Assembly (NCBI RefSeq): GCF_963662885.1 | Contig: NZ_OY760055.1 | Coordinates: 258,001 to 322,000, forward strand | Origin: an uncultured Pseudodesulfovibrio sp. | Lineage (GTDB): Bacteria; Desulfobacterota; Desulfovibrionia; Desulfovibrionales; Desulfovibrionaceae | DNA: 64,000 nt | Reading direction: 5' to 3' | Shown: in pieces, positions 16,275-25,423 of the stretch | How positions within the stretch are numbered: the stretch's first letter is position 1 | Layout of the letters: each line of letters starts with the position of its first letter | Translations under genes and position numbers: made by a program | The notes under the pieces: generated by a model | Told to the model about the DNA's origin: nothing | The model's database searches: none | The model's input: only the letters and a program-made list of their open reading frames with translations

Positions 16275-19100
16275 CTAGCCCTGAGGCCGACTGATGCCAA
16301 CGGTGACGGTCTTGGCCTGGTGGCGGATGGTGTCGATGGGGCGGGTCATTTCCTCGATGGCCTTGTTCAGGATGGTCAGGATGTCGGCCAGGCGGGCCTC
16401 GGTGGCCTGAATGGCCTGGGCCTGGTTGACCAGCCAGAGCATGTAGTTGGCAAGCGCGGCAGCCACGCGGGCGGGCAGGGCCGAGTCCGTGGCGCCCGAA
16501 GCGATGCGCTCGTTGCACTCGTTCAGGGCGACGAGCAGCTTGTTGCGGTCAAAGGTCGCCGTGTCCTCGAGCATCTCGCCGATGAGCACGCGGGCCTTGC
16601 GGAACGGCTCGGCGTGGCCGTCGATGGCCTTGGCCGCCGATACGCCCCACCAATGCCCGGCCACGGTTTCGAGCACGAAGTCCAGGCCGCCGCCAGCGCG
16701 GGGCACCTTGACCGTGGCCTCGGCCACGCGGTCGAAGCGGTCCTCGTCCTCGGCGCAGAACACGATGGGCGAACCGTTGTGCGCCTTGAAGATCGTGGTC
16801 TCCTTGACCGTGTCCGTAACGACCATCTCCGGCAGATCCGAGGCCATGACCAGGGTCAGCGGCTCGGTGGAAAGGTCGATATGCTTCTTGTCCTCCGTGA
16901 CGTCGCACGGGATGGATTTATAGCATAATTCCGACAGCTTGATGCGTACTTCCTGGGCCGCGATGCAGTTGGCGCCGTTGCCCACCAGCGCCCAGTAGCG
17001 GTGCACGGGCGCGTATTTGCGGGCGACCTCGGCGATGGCTTCCTTGTTCTCCAACACCTTGTCGATCTTGGCGGGCAGCCCTTCCAACGCCTCCACTTCC
17101 GTGAAGATGGACGGCTTGTCCATGGTCCCGAGGATGTCCGCCAGCCAGAGCGAGAGCAGCTTGCCCGCCGCGATCTGGGAGTAGAACGCCTTGGTCGAGG
17201 CCACGGCCATTTCCACGTCGCGGCCGTTGGAGGTGTAGATGTGCGAGTCCGACTTCTGGACCAGGGGCGAGTTGCGCCGGTTGACGATGCAGTTGACCCA
17301 CGCGCCCCGGTCGCGGCACAGGTCCACAACCCGGTTGGTGTCCGTGGTCGTGCCCGACTGCGAGACCGGGATCAGGAACACGTCGTCCATGCGCTCGTCG
17401 CCCATGAAACCGATCAGTTCGGAGCCGGTGTAGGACTCGATGGAGATGCCGGTCTCGGCCAGGGTGCGGCGCAGCAGCTGGGCCACGGCCATGGCGGCCA
17501 CGGCGGCCGTGCCCTGGCCCACGCTGATGATCCGGCGGATGGGCCGGGAGGCGTCCTTGAGCCGCTCGACCAGGGCCGGACCGCGTCCGAACCCCTCGGG
17601 CAGGAACGCCACCTCGCCGTCTTTCTTGAGATATTTGCCGTGCAGGGTGTTGCGCACCGAGTCCGGGGCCTCATGGATTTCCTTCTCGATGTAGTGGGCG
17701 TACTCGCCGCGGAAGATGTCGCGCGAGAAGATTTCGATCTTCTCCTCGGCCAGTTCCACGGGCTCGCCGTTGTCCAGGTAGCGGGCCACCGGGATGGCGC
17801 CCGCCGGATCGGTGTCCTTGAGCACCACGGACACGCCGCCCTGACGGTGCACGGCCACCGGGAAGGACGAGCGGGCGCGGGCGGCCATGCCGTAGGCCTC
17901 GGAGGCGACCAGCCAGCCGTCCTGGGTGCGGCCGATGTAGAAGGACTGGCCCGAGCCCTTCTGGGCCAGGAATTGCGAGTCGAAATCGTTCAGGTTCTGC
18001 ATGACCACGGCCAGGGAGCCCTCGCAGCGCCGGAGCACGTCCCGGAACCGCTCTTCGGCGTCGTCGTTCTCCTCCACGCCCAGGTGGAAGAGCACGGGCA
18101 GGATCTTGGCGTCGGTGGAAATGGCCGGCGGGATGTGCGCGCCCTTGGCCAGCACGGATTCCTCCACCAGGGTGCGGTAGTTGTCCACGTCGCCGTTGAG
18201 TACGAACATGGTCTTTTCCAACCCCGTGGACATGTCGCCCTCGACCAGCCCGTCCACCGGGTGGCAGTTGGGCACGGAGATGATTCCGTTGGACGCCCAG
18301 CGGGTGTGAGCGATGATGTTGAGCGTCTGCAAGCCTGCGGACATGGCCCACAACAGCTCGTCATGCTTTATGAATTCGCGCAGAGCCGCGCCGTTGTCGC
18401 CGAGTTGGCCCACCAGCTGGGCGACCTTGTACAGGAAGCGGCAGGCGGTCCGGCCGTCGGCCAGCTTGCGCACCAGCACCTGCCGGGTGTCGGCGTTGCC
18501 GATGGCGGAGCGGTCGGCCAGTTCCTGCTGCTGCGCCGCGGTCAGAGCGGCCTCCGGGTCCACGCCCTCGGGCAGGACAAAGGCCAGGGCCACGCCCGCC
18601 GAGTCGCGGCCGCGCACCTCGAGCTTGTCGATGGACTGGAGCACCTGCTCGGCCCCCCAGGCCAGAAAATGCCGGTCGCGCACCTCGGGGTCGGCGGCCA
18701 GATCCCCGGGCATCAACGCCAGGGTCCGCTCCACATTGACCAGCACCTCGCGCTCGATCTGCCACAGGTAGTCGTCCAGGGCCTCGCGCAGCGACTCCAG
18801 CTCGTCCGTGCGCGGACCCTGCTCCAGCTTCACGGCCGCCGCATTGCGCAGGCTCCGGATGGTGTCACGAATCCCCGACAACGCCCGCATCGCCTCGGCG
18901 TCCCCCACCAGCCGCATATGCAGCCCGAAGGACATCAGATCATAAAACCGACCGGCCAACGCGGACAGCGGCTCGGTGGCGGCGAGGAGATCCGGGGTTT
19001 CGCGGAGAGCGGAGAAGGTGCTCTCAAGGGTGAGAAGCCAGCCGGTGTCCGTTATTTCCAACCATTTTTTATTGCTTAAGAAACTGGCGATACCACACAT
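16275..19100 (-). CDS. glmS: Oversized glutamine-fructose-6-phosphate aminotransferase (GlmS-like), 941 aa
   Basis: GlmS makes glucosamine 6-phosphate from fructose 6-phosphate and glutamine for the cell wall. The start was fixed at MCGIASF so that C2 is the N-terminal nucleophile. E. coli GlmS has 609 aa; here about 135 residues are inserted between MCGI and the LEVRGRDSAG motif (residues 160-169). Further insertions precede IAHTRWASNG and lie in the last part. The isomerase half keeps SQSGTTTDTN, VEMAVASTKAF and the catalytic trio E724, H740 and K930 (in AKTVTV). The E-to-H spacing of 16 equals that of E. coli (E488/H504), while the H-to-K distance is about 90 longer. It is therefore probably active, with extra regulatory or oligomerisation parts. 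It stands alone, facing a terminator. Confidence 0.85.
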   Translation of the reverse strand: MCGIASFLSNKKWLEITDTGWLLTLESTFSALRETPDLLAATEPLSALAGRFYDLMSFGLHMRLVGDAEAMRALSGIRDTIRSLRNAAAVKLEQGPRTDELESLREALDDYLWQIEREVLVNVERTLALMPGDLAADPEVRDRHFLAWGAEQVLQSIDKLEVRGRDSAGVALAFVLPEGVDPEAALTAAQQQELADRSAIGNADTRQVLVRKLADGRTACRFLYKVAQLVGQLGDNGAALREFIKHDELLWAMSAGLQTLNIIAHTRWASNGIISVPNCHPVDGLVEGDMSTGLEKTMFVLNGDVDNYRTLVEESVLAKGAHIPPAISTDAKILPVLFHLGVEENDDAEERFRDVLRRCEGSLAVVMQNLNDFDSQFLAQKGSGQSFYIGRTQDGWLVASEAYGMAARARSSFPVAVHRQGGVSVVLKDTDPAGAIPVARYLDNGEPVELAEEKIEIFSRDIFRGEYAHYIEKEIHEAPDSVRNTLHGKYLKKDGEVAFLPEGFGRGPALVERLKDASRPIRRIISVGQGTAAVAAMAVAQLLRRTLAETGISIESYTGSELIGFMGDERMDDVFLIPVSQSGTTTDTNRVVDLCRDRGAWVNCIVNRRNSPLVQKSDSHIYTSNGRDVEMAVASTKAFYSQIAAGKLLSLWLADILGTMDKPSIFTEVEALEGLPAKIDKVLENKEAIAEVARKYAPVHRYWALVGNGANCIAAQEVRIKLSELCYKSIPCDVTEDKKHIDLSTEPLTLVMASDLPEMVVTDTVKETTIFKAHNGSPIVFCAEDEDRFDRVAEATVKVPRAGGGLDFVLETVAGHWWGVSAAKAIDGHAEPFRKARVLIGEMLEDTATFDRNKLLVALNECNERIASGATDSALPARVAAALANYMLWLVNQAQAIQATEARLADILTILNKAIEEMTRPIDTIRHQAKTVTVGISRPQG

Positions 19101-19366
19101 GGCGGTCGTATACTCCTGGTGGATGGTTTCGAAGATGGGCGGCAGGGCGGCGCGGGATGTCCGGTGCGCCGACGTCCTGACCGGAAGCAAGAATTACTGT
19201 ACATGATGTTCCTTGGCAAGGGTGCGGCAGCGCGCTAAACCGGGGCAGGTCGAGATTCCCGATAGGGCGTGCTATGATTGATAGAAAAAGTGATTACAAC
19301 AATCTTTTCAATATGTAATCTGCATGGTATGCGTTGATCAAAGGCTTGGCTGAAGTGAGGAGGAAT

Positions 19367-19393
19367 ATGGCGAAACGATGGAGTGCGGCATAA
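19367..19393 (+). CDS. Possible 8-aa leader peptide (MAKRWSAA) coupled to the binding-protein gene
   Basis: ATG 19367 lies three bases after a near-perfect aggagga site. It opens a frame of eight codons ending in TAA at 19391-19393. That stop overlaps an ATG (19393) in frame with the downstream binding-protein gene (TAATG). The good ribosome site is too far (about 13 bases) from the longer start at 19378. Either the leader drives translation by coupling, or it is a chance frame. Confidence 0.35.
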   Translation: MAKRWSAA

Positions 19394-20643
19394 TGTCCGG
19401 CAGGGCTCGCTGCTGGATCGTCCTGCTGGTCCTGTGTCTGGCATATGTGGCCGGCCCGAAATCCCGGGCCATGGCGGGTGGGGACGGGTACGTCCTCGGC
19501 ATGTCCGCCGCCTTCACCGGTCCCAGCGAAGGGCTGGGGGTGGAACTCTACCGGGGTTCCATGGCCTACTTTTCCTTTCTCAACAGCCACGGCGGCATCA
19601 ACGGCAAGCCGATCTCCATCCGCATCATGGACGACGGCTACCAGCCCGGCCCGGCCATCGACAACACCATCCGGTTTCTGCGGGACCAAGAGCCGTTGTG
19701 CCTGTTCAGCTACGTCGGCACACCCACGGTGACCCGCATCCTGCCCCTGCTCAAGGGGTACGGCGGCAGGCGAAAGTTGCTCTTTTTCCCGTTTTCCGGG
19801 GCGGAGCCCCAGCGTGAGCCTCCGTATGACCGATACGTCTTCAACCTGCGCGCCTCCTACCGCGAAGAGCTGGCCGGGTTGGTGGACCGCTTCATGTCCC
19901 TGAACCGCAAGCGGCTGGCGGTCTTCTACCAGGCCGACGCCTTTGGCCGCAGCGGCTGGGACGGGGCGCACCGGGCGCTCAAGTCGCATGGCTACGCACT
20001 GGTGGCAGAGGCCACCTATCGGCGCGGGGCCCGTTTCGCCGAGTCCATGAAGCGGCAGGTGGAGATCGTCATGCGCGGCGATCCGGACGCGGTTCTGTCC
20101 ATCGGTTCGTACGCGGCCTGTGCCGCCTTTGTCCGCGACGCCCGCGACATGGGGCTCGATGTGCCCATTGCCAACGTATCCTTTGTGGGCAGCGAAAAAA
20201 TGCTCACCCTGCTGCAGAAGGCGGGGCATGATAATGGGCGTGACTATACCTCCAATCTGGTCAATTCCCAGGTGGTTCCGAGCTACGAGGATCTGAGCCT
20301 GCCGGCTGTTCGGGAGTACCGTGAGTTCATGGATCTTTTCGCGCCCAAGGTTCCGTCAACGGCCGCCTCGGATTATGTTCCCCTGCATTACAGTTTCACG
20401 AGCTTCGAAGGGTTTCTCAACGCCAAGGCCATGGCCCGAATTCTGGAGGCCTATGACGCCTCCCCGGCGACGGGGTTGAAGGCGGCGGCCGAATCCCAGT
20501 CCAAAATGGATATCGGCATCGACGTGCCGCTGCGTTTCGGCCCCGACCGTCACCAGGGGTTGGACAGAATCTATTTCACCACCGTTCGGGGCGGCAAGTT
20601 CATGCCCATGGACGAAAGGCAGTGGCAGGCATGGCAACGATAA
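19378..20643 (+). CDS. Periplasmic ligand-binding protein of the branched-chain amino acid (Peripla_BP_6) family
   Basis: This is a 421-aa exported protein with a hydrophobic signal CWIVLLVLCLAYVAG and cleavage near AMAGGD (about residue 36). The mature fold has GMSAAFTGPSEGLGVELYRG, SHGGINGKPISIRIMDDGYQ, RLAVFYQADAFGRSGWDGAH and YTSNLVNSQVVPSYEDLSLP, a clear type-1 periplasmic binding protein. No LivFGHM transport genes follow. Instead the 3' end overlaps a membrane sensor kinase gene, which suggests that it presents a ligand to that kinase. The start could also be ATG 19393. Ligand unknown. Confidence 0.85.
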   Translation: MECGIMSGRARCWIVLLVLCLAYVAGPKSRAMAGGDGYVLGMSAAFTGPSEGLGVELYRGSMAYFSFLNSHGGINGKPISIRIMDDGYQPGPAIDNTIRFLRDQEPLCLFSYVGTPTVTRILPLLKGYGGRRKLLFFPFSGAEPQREPPYDRYVFNLRASYREELAGLVDRFMSLNRKRLAVFYQADAFGRSGWDGAHRALKSHGYALVAEATYRRGARFAESMKRQVEIVMRGDPDAVLSIGSYAACAAFVRDARDMGLDVPIANVSFVGSEKMLTLLQKAGHDNGRDYTSNLVNSQVVPSYEDLSLPAVREYREFMDLFAPKVPSTAASDYVPLHYSFTSFEGFLNAKAMARILEAYDASPATGLKAAAESQSKMDIGIDVPLRFGPDRHQGLDRIYFTTVRGGKFMPMDERQWQAWQR

Positions 20644-23138
20644 GGGGCATGTCCCTGTTCAAGAAGACGGGCCTGATCGCCTTCTGCCTGTTCGGGGTCA
20701 TTGCCAGCGCGACTGCGGTCATGACCGCCTGGACCCTGTATGGTCTGATGACACGCGAATACGTCAGCAAGGGGACGGCCATCGCCCAGTCCATCGCCGG
20801 GGCCAGCCAGGAAATCCTGCTCAACCGCGACGCGGCCACGGTCCAGTCCATGATCGACCAGTATCTGGAGATCGAGGGCGTTGCCTATGTCTTTGTCGTG
20901 GACGCCGACGGGCTGGTGGTCTCGCACACTTTCGTTCCCGAGTTCCCGCCCATGCTCCATGATGTGCGAGGATTGCGTCACGAGATCGCCATCTCTTCGC
21001 TGGAGATTCCGCCTTATGGCCGGGTCATCGACATCTGCGCACCGGTCCTGGGCGGGCTGGCCGGGTTCGTGCACGTGGGCATGGGAAAGGAGTTGATCCT
21101 GGCCTACTTCTGGGATGTGGTCCTCAAGCTGCAACTTCTGCTTTTCTTCATCTTCTGGGGTTGCGTAGGCATCCTCTACCTGGTCATGCGGCGCGTGTCC
21201 CGGCCACTGGGGCAGTTGACGGAGTTTGCCCGCAAGCTGGCTGCGCACGACTTTTCGGCCACCATCGACATCCGCACACGGGATGAGTTGGAGGTGCTCG
21301 GCCGGGCCATGATGTCCATGGGCCAGGAATTGTCCCTGCTGTTTTCCGAGATGGAGAGCGAGGTGGACAAGGCAACCGCGGACCTGCGCGACCACATGGC
21401 CTACCTGTCGGCCATCATCGACAACCTGGCCGACGGACTGCTGGTGGTGGACGTGACCGGGGCCGTATCGGTCCTGAACCCGGCCATGCGCGAATTTTTC
21501 GACCTGGACGATACCCCGTGCAAGGGACGGTCTCCTGCCCGGCTCTTTCCCGAAGAGGTTACGGGCCTGGCGGAGCGCATCCGTCGGTGCACCACCGAGG
21601 TGCTCTCCGCCGAGATTCCCCTGTCTCGTGGGCGGATAGGCAAGGCCGTGGGCTCGTCCATTTTCGCGGAAAGCCCGGACCGCCAATGCCTGGGCGGAGT
21701 TCTGCTGATCCGGGACATCACCCGTGAAAAGGAACTGGACCAGCTCAAAACGGACTTCATCTCCACGGTCTCCCACGAGCTACGCACTCCAATGACCTCG
21801 GTGCTCGGCTTCTCCAAGATCATCCGCAAGAAGCTGGAGAGGTATGTGTTCCCCCTGCTGAACGGGGAAACGGGGGTGGAAAAGCCCATCAGCCAGGTGC
21901 GCGGCAACATGGACATCATCGTGGCCGAGGCCGAACGGCTGACCGAACTGATCAACGACGTTCTGGATATCGCCCGCATGGAGGCCGGAGAGGTTCAATG
22001 GCGCGACGAGAACGTGTCCGTGGACGGTGTCCTGCGTCAGTCGGTGGAGGCCACGCGCGGCATGTGGCAGGCCAAGGGGCTTGCTGTCGAGGTGGACGCG
22101 GCGCGCGATCTGCCTTTGGTGCGCGGGGACCGGGATCGGCTGGTCCAGGTGGTGGTCAATCTCCTGTCCAATGCCGTCAAGTTCACAGACGTCGGCCCCA
22201 TCCGCTGCTCGGCGGCGCACGAGGGCGGCTTTGTCCGGATTTCGGTCCAGGACAACGGTACCGGCATAGACCGGGCCGACATGCGCATGGTTTTCGACAA
22301 GTTCAAGCAGGTGGGGGACACCCTGACCGGCAAGCCCGAAGGGTCCGGCCTCGGGCTGCCCATCTGCAGGCAGATCGTAGAGCGTCACGGCGGTTCCATC
22401 TGGGTCGAGAGCGAACCCGGCAAGGGCAGCATCTTTTCCTTCACCGTTCCCCTGGCCGAGGCCAGTCCCGGAACGGACGAGGACGAGCCGGATGCCTGCC
22501 GTGCACCCGGGACCGAGGGCGTCGATGGCGTCGGCAGAAATCGGACCACGCCCGTAGTCATGGTGGTGGACGACGATCCGGCCCTCATCGAGTACCTCTC
22601 GCAGGTGTTCGAGGAACGCGGTTACACCGTGTGCGAGGCGGCCAACGGGCCGGACGCGGTGGTCACGGCACGGTCCGTGCTGCCCGACCTGATCACCATG
22701 GATATCATGATGCCCGGCATGGATGGGCATGAGGTCATCGCACGGCTGCGGACATTTCCCGAGACGCGGGACATCCCCATCCTGGTGATCACCGCCCTGA
22801 ACGGGGCCGAGGGCGAGGCCGGAGACATGTCCCTGATCAAGCCCGTGGATGACGCCACCGTGCTTGCCGCGGCCGAGGCATTGCTGCGCGGCAAGGCCTG
22901 CGGCGACGCCTGCATCGTGCTCGGAGGTCACGAGTGCGACCTCAACGGCCTGCGGGTCCTGTGCTCGGGCGAGGTGACCTTTGCCACGGCCCAGGAATTC
23001 TGGCCCATGGTGGAGGGCGGGTTCAAGGGGACCTTGTTCATTTCCTCGGATGTGATCGGCGAGGTGGAGCTGGAACGTCTATCCGGTCTCAACGGGGTTT
23101 CGGTGATCATCCTTCCGCCCTTTGCCTGCAAGGGATAG
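20631..23138 (+). CDS. Membrane hybrid histidine kinase (sensor - HAMP - PAS - HisKA - HATPase - receiver - extension)
   Basis: This protein is about 835 aa. Helix one is at about residues 8-35, an extracytoplasmic domain runs to about 160 (IEGVAYVFVVDADGLVVSHT), and helix two is LQLLLFFIFWGCVGILYLVM. HAMP follows (RRVSRPLGQLTEFARKLAAH), then a PAS domain, HisKA with H382 (TVSHELRTPMTS), HATPase (NLLSNAVKF, DNGTGID, GSGLGLPICRQIVE) and a receiver with D691 (ITMDIMMPG). About 75 further residues after the receiver's lysine (SLIKPVD) look like a receiver fold without an acceptor Asp. The start overlaps the binding-protein gene by 13 bases; GTG 20622 or ATG 20649 are alternatives. Probable sensor for that binding protein. 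Confidence 0.87.
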   Translation: MATIRGMSLFKKTGLIAFCLFGVIASATAVMTAWTLYGLMTREYVSKGTAIAQSIAGASQEILLNRDAATVQSMIDQYLEIEGVAYVFVVDADGLVVSHTFVPEFPPMLHDVRGLRHEIAISSLEIPPYGRVIDICAPVLGGLAGFVHVGMGKELILAYFWDVVLKLQLLLFFIFWGCVGILYLVMRRVSRPLGQLTEFARKLAAHDFSATIDIRTRDELEVLGRAMMSMGQELSLLFSEMESEVDKATADLRDHMAYLSAIIDNLADGLLVVDVTGAVSVLNPAMREFFDLDDTPCKGRSPARLFPEEVTGLAERIRRCTTEVLSAEIPLSRGRIGKAVGSSIFAESPDRQCLGGVLLIRDITREKELDQLKTDFISTVSHELRTPMTSVLGFSKIIRKKLERYVFPLLNGETGVEKPISQVRGNMDIIVAEAERLTELINDVLDIARMEAGEVQWRDENVSVDGVLRQSVEATRGMWQAKGLAVEVDAARDLPLVRGDRDRLVQVVVNLLSNAVKFTDVGPIRCSAAHEGGFVRISVQDNGTGIDRADMRMVFDKFKQVGDTLTGKPEGSGLGLPICRQIVERHGGSIWVESEPGKGSIFSFTVPLAEASPGTDEDEPDACRAPGTEGVDGVGRNRTTPVVMVVDDDPALIEYLSQVFEERGYTVCEAANGPDAVVTARSVLPDLITMDIMMPGMDGHEVIARLRTFPETRDIPILVITALNGAEGEAGDMSLIKPVDDATVLAAAEALLRGKACGDACIVLGGHECDLNGLRVLCSGEVTFATAQEFWPMVEGGFKGTLFISSDVIGEVELERLSGLNGVSVIILPPFACKG

Positions 23139-23251
23139 GGGGGTCACCTTGTTATTCCAATTGCGATACCCCGCCTTCTTATGGCATGATCGTACAATTG
23201 GGGGCAGTGATCGAGTTTCAATTCAACCGGTATGCTTCAAGGAGATGAGTG

Positions 23252-23632
23252 ATGGCCAAGAAGATCCTCATAGTTGATGACGAGGTCCACATCAAAATGC
23301 TGCTCGAGCAGACGCTCGAGGAGTTGGAGGACGAGTTCGAAGTGGATCTGTACACGGCTTCGGACGGTGAGGAAGGGCTGGAATTCATCCGGAGCAAGCA
23401 GCCGGATCTGGTTTTTCTCGACATCATGATGCCCAAGATGAACGGCTACGAAGTCTGTCGGATCATCAAGGACGACACGGCGTTGAAAGATGTGAAGATT
23501 ATCCTGCTGACCGCCAAGGGGCAGGAAGTGGACCGCAAACAGGGTTTGGAGTTGGGTGCCATGATGTACATGACCAAACCCTTTGATCCGGATGAGATCC
23601 TGCGCGTGTCCAAGGAGCTGCTCGAGCTGTAA
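23252..23632 (+). CDS. Single-domain response regulator
   Basis: This 126-aa CheY-like protein is one receiver domain: ILIVDDE with the acidic pair, phospho-acceptor D57 in LVFLDIMMPKMNGYEV, a Thr switch in IILLTAKG, and the lysine in YMTKPFDPDE. No output domain is present. The start ATG 23252 has aaggag 7 bases upstream. It lies between the hybrid kinase (113 bases upstream) and the HD-GYP gene (30 bases downstream), so it probably carries phosphate from that kinase to a partner, possibly the HD-GYP protein. Confidence 0.93.
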   Translation: MAKKILIVDDEVHIKMLLEQTLEELEDEFEVDLYTASDGEEGLEFIRSKQPDLVFLDIMMPKMNGYEVCRIIKDDTALKDVKIILLTAKGQEVDRKQGLELGAMMYMTKPFDPDEILRVSKELLEL

Positions 23633-23662
23633 CCGGACCCGTTTTCGGACGTATCCCTCTGC

Positions 23663-25402
23663 ATGACACCTTTGAAGAAATACATACGGCCCGGCGTGGT
23701 GCGCAACCTTCTCCGCAAGGCTGCGGAGCTTGCTGGCGGTCGGTGTTCGCTGGCCATCAGCTTCGAGGGCGAGGTAAGTGTCGTGGAGGGACCGGCCTCA
23801 GCGGGCGACTTCGTTGAGGACAACCCGGGGGTGAGCAGCGTCCCCATCCGTTTCGACGATATCCATTCGGGTCGGCTGTTCATGCTCACCGAAGAGCCCG
23901 GCGACAAGAAAGAGTGCGACCGGTTCCTGAATTTTCTCGCCTATTCCATCCAGGAACTGGTGGACATGGAATATGCCCGGCGGTCCATCGCCGAAGAGGC
24001 CCTGGCCAAGTATCGCGAACTGGCCCTGTTCCATCGTTCGGTGCCGAACATCAATACCTCCCTGCACATGCGCGACGTGGTCAACGCGCTCATCGACGAA
24101 TGCCGTCTGGAGAACTACCCCGGCGAGCTGGGCATGATTTTTCTGCTGGAGCCTTCGCGCAAGGTGTTCCGGCTGGCCGTGCAATTCGGTTTCCCTTTCG
24201 GCACCTATCTCCAGCCCATGGTGGACAGCGTCCTGTTTCAGGAGGTAGCCCGCGCCGGCCGCGGGGAAATCGTCAACGACCTGTCGAAGGAGGGCCGTTG
24301 GGACAACGAGCTTCCCGACCTGGGGTCCATGATACTCATCCCCATCAACTCACCCAACCGGTGTGAGGGCGTACTCATCCTGGCCTCCCGAAACACCGGG
24401 GTCTTCGAGGCCGCCCATCGGCGCAGCCTGACCACCCTGGCTTCGGTGGCGGGTATTTCGGTCTCCAACGCCTTCAACTTCGAGGGTATCCAGAAGTTGA
24501 TGGACGCCATCCTGCAGGCCCTTGCAGAGGCCATCGACTCGCGGGACCCCTACACGGCGGGCCACTCCGAGCGCGTGGCGCATCTGGCCACGGCCTTCGG
24601 ATACGCCCTGAACGAGGCCGGAGGGTATCAGGAACGGACGTTCACCGACGATGAACTGCGCGAAATCTATTATGCGGGCATTCTCCACGACGTGGGCAAG
24701 ATCGGCATCAAGGAAGACGTCCTGACCAAGCGGACCCGGCTGCCGGAGCGGCGCATGGAAGTGGTCCGGGCGCGGTTCCAGCTTTTGGGACAGTTTGACG
24801 ACTTCGACTGGGGGCGGGCCTTCGAGCAGTTGTGCGACGTGAACAAGGCCATGGTCCCGGACGCCGCCTCCCTGGAATTCGTGGAACAGCTGGGCGAAAG
24901 AGTCATGCGTCGCAACGGAACCAACCTGCGCTATCTTTACGACGACGAGTTGGAGAATCTGCTGCTGACCTACGGCAACCTGACCCGTGACGAGCGCCGC
25001 GAAATCCAGCGTCACCCGGCCGAGAGCGAACGGATCCTCCAGCATATCCCCATGCAGGACGGCTACGGCAACCTGCTGACCATCATCCGTCAGCATCATG
25101 AACGCATGGACGGTTCGGGCTATCCCGACGGAATCAAGGGCGAGGACATCCTGCTTCAGAGCCGCCTGATGGCCATCGTGGACATCTACGACGCGGTCAC
25201 TCAGGAGCGACACTACAAGCCGGCCTACACCCGCAGCGAGGCCATCAAGATCCTCGCCAAGGAAGTGGAGGAAGGCAAGCTGGACGCTGAGCTGACCAAC
25301 TTCTTCCTGAACAATATCGAGAATATCGAATCGCTTTCCGAACAGGTCAAGGTGACCAAGGCCACACACCTGTCGGCCCTGGGCAACCTGTCCAGCCTCT
25401 AA
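23663..25402 (+). CDS. GAF + HD-GYP cyclic-di-GMP phosphodiesterase with insertion in the HD domain
   Basis: This is a 579-aa cytoplasmic protein. An N-terminal region (1-130) is followed by a GAF-like domain (about 140-285, including GMIFLLEPSRKVFRLAVQFG). The HD-GYP domain runs from about 290: H301 (GHSERVAHLA), H342-D343 (ILHDVGK), then HHERMDGSGYPDG with GYP at 486-488. The HD-to-GYP spacing is about 144 residues against about 60 in typical members, because some 80 residues are inserted after KEDVLTK. All signature residues are intact, so hydrolysis of c-di-GMP is likely. It ends the binding protein/kinase/receiver string and converges on the DUF885-like gene. Confidence 0.88.
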   Translation: MTPLKKYIRPGVVRNLLRKAAELAGGRCSLAISFEGEVSVVEGPASAGDFVEDNPGVSSVPIRFDDIHSGRLFMLTEEPGDKKECDRFLNFLAYSIQELVDMEYARRSIAEEALAKYRELALFHRSVPNINTSLHMRDVVNALIDECRLENYPGELGMIFLLEPSRKVFRLAVQFGFPFGTYLQPMVDSVLFQEVARAGRGEIVNDLSKEGRWDNELPDLGSMILIPINSPNRCEGVLILASRNTGVFEAAHRRSLTTLASVAGISVSNAFNFEGIQKLMDAILQALAEAIDSRDPYTAGHSERVAHLATAFGYALNEAGGYQERTFTDDELREIYYAGILHDVGKIGIKEDVLTKRTRLPERRMEVVRARFQLLGQFDDFDWGRAFEQLCDVNKAMVPDAASLEFVEQLGERVMRRNGTNLRYLYDDELENLLLTYGNLTRDERREIQRHPAESERILQHIPMQDGYGNLLTIIRQHHERMDGSGYPDGIKGEDILLQSRLMAIVDIYDAVTQERHYKPAYTRSEAIKILAKEVEEGKLDAELTNFFLNNIENIESLSEQVKVTKATHLSALGNLSSL

Positions 25403-25423
25403 TTCCTCAAATCTTTGTGGACG

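Noticed and set aside
17001..19079. Very long plus-strand open frame opposite the giant GlmS gene
   Set aside because: High GC and the codon bias of the real gene keep the antisense frame open. Its translation is low-complexity (Gly/Val/His/Leu/Gln) and has no motif, while the minus-strand product has complete GlmS signatures.
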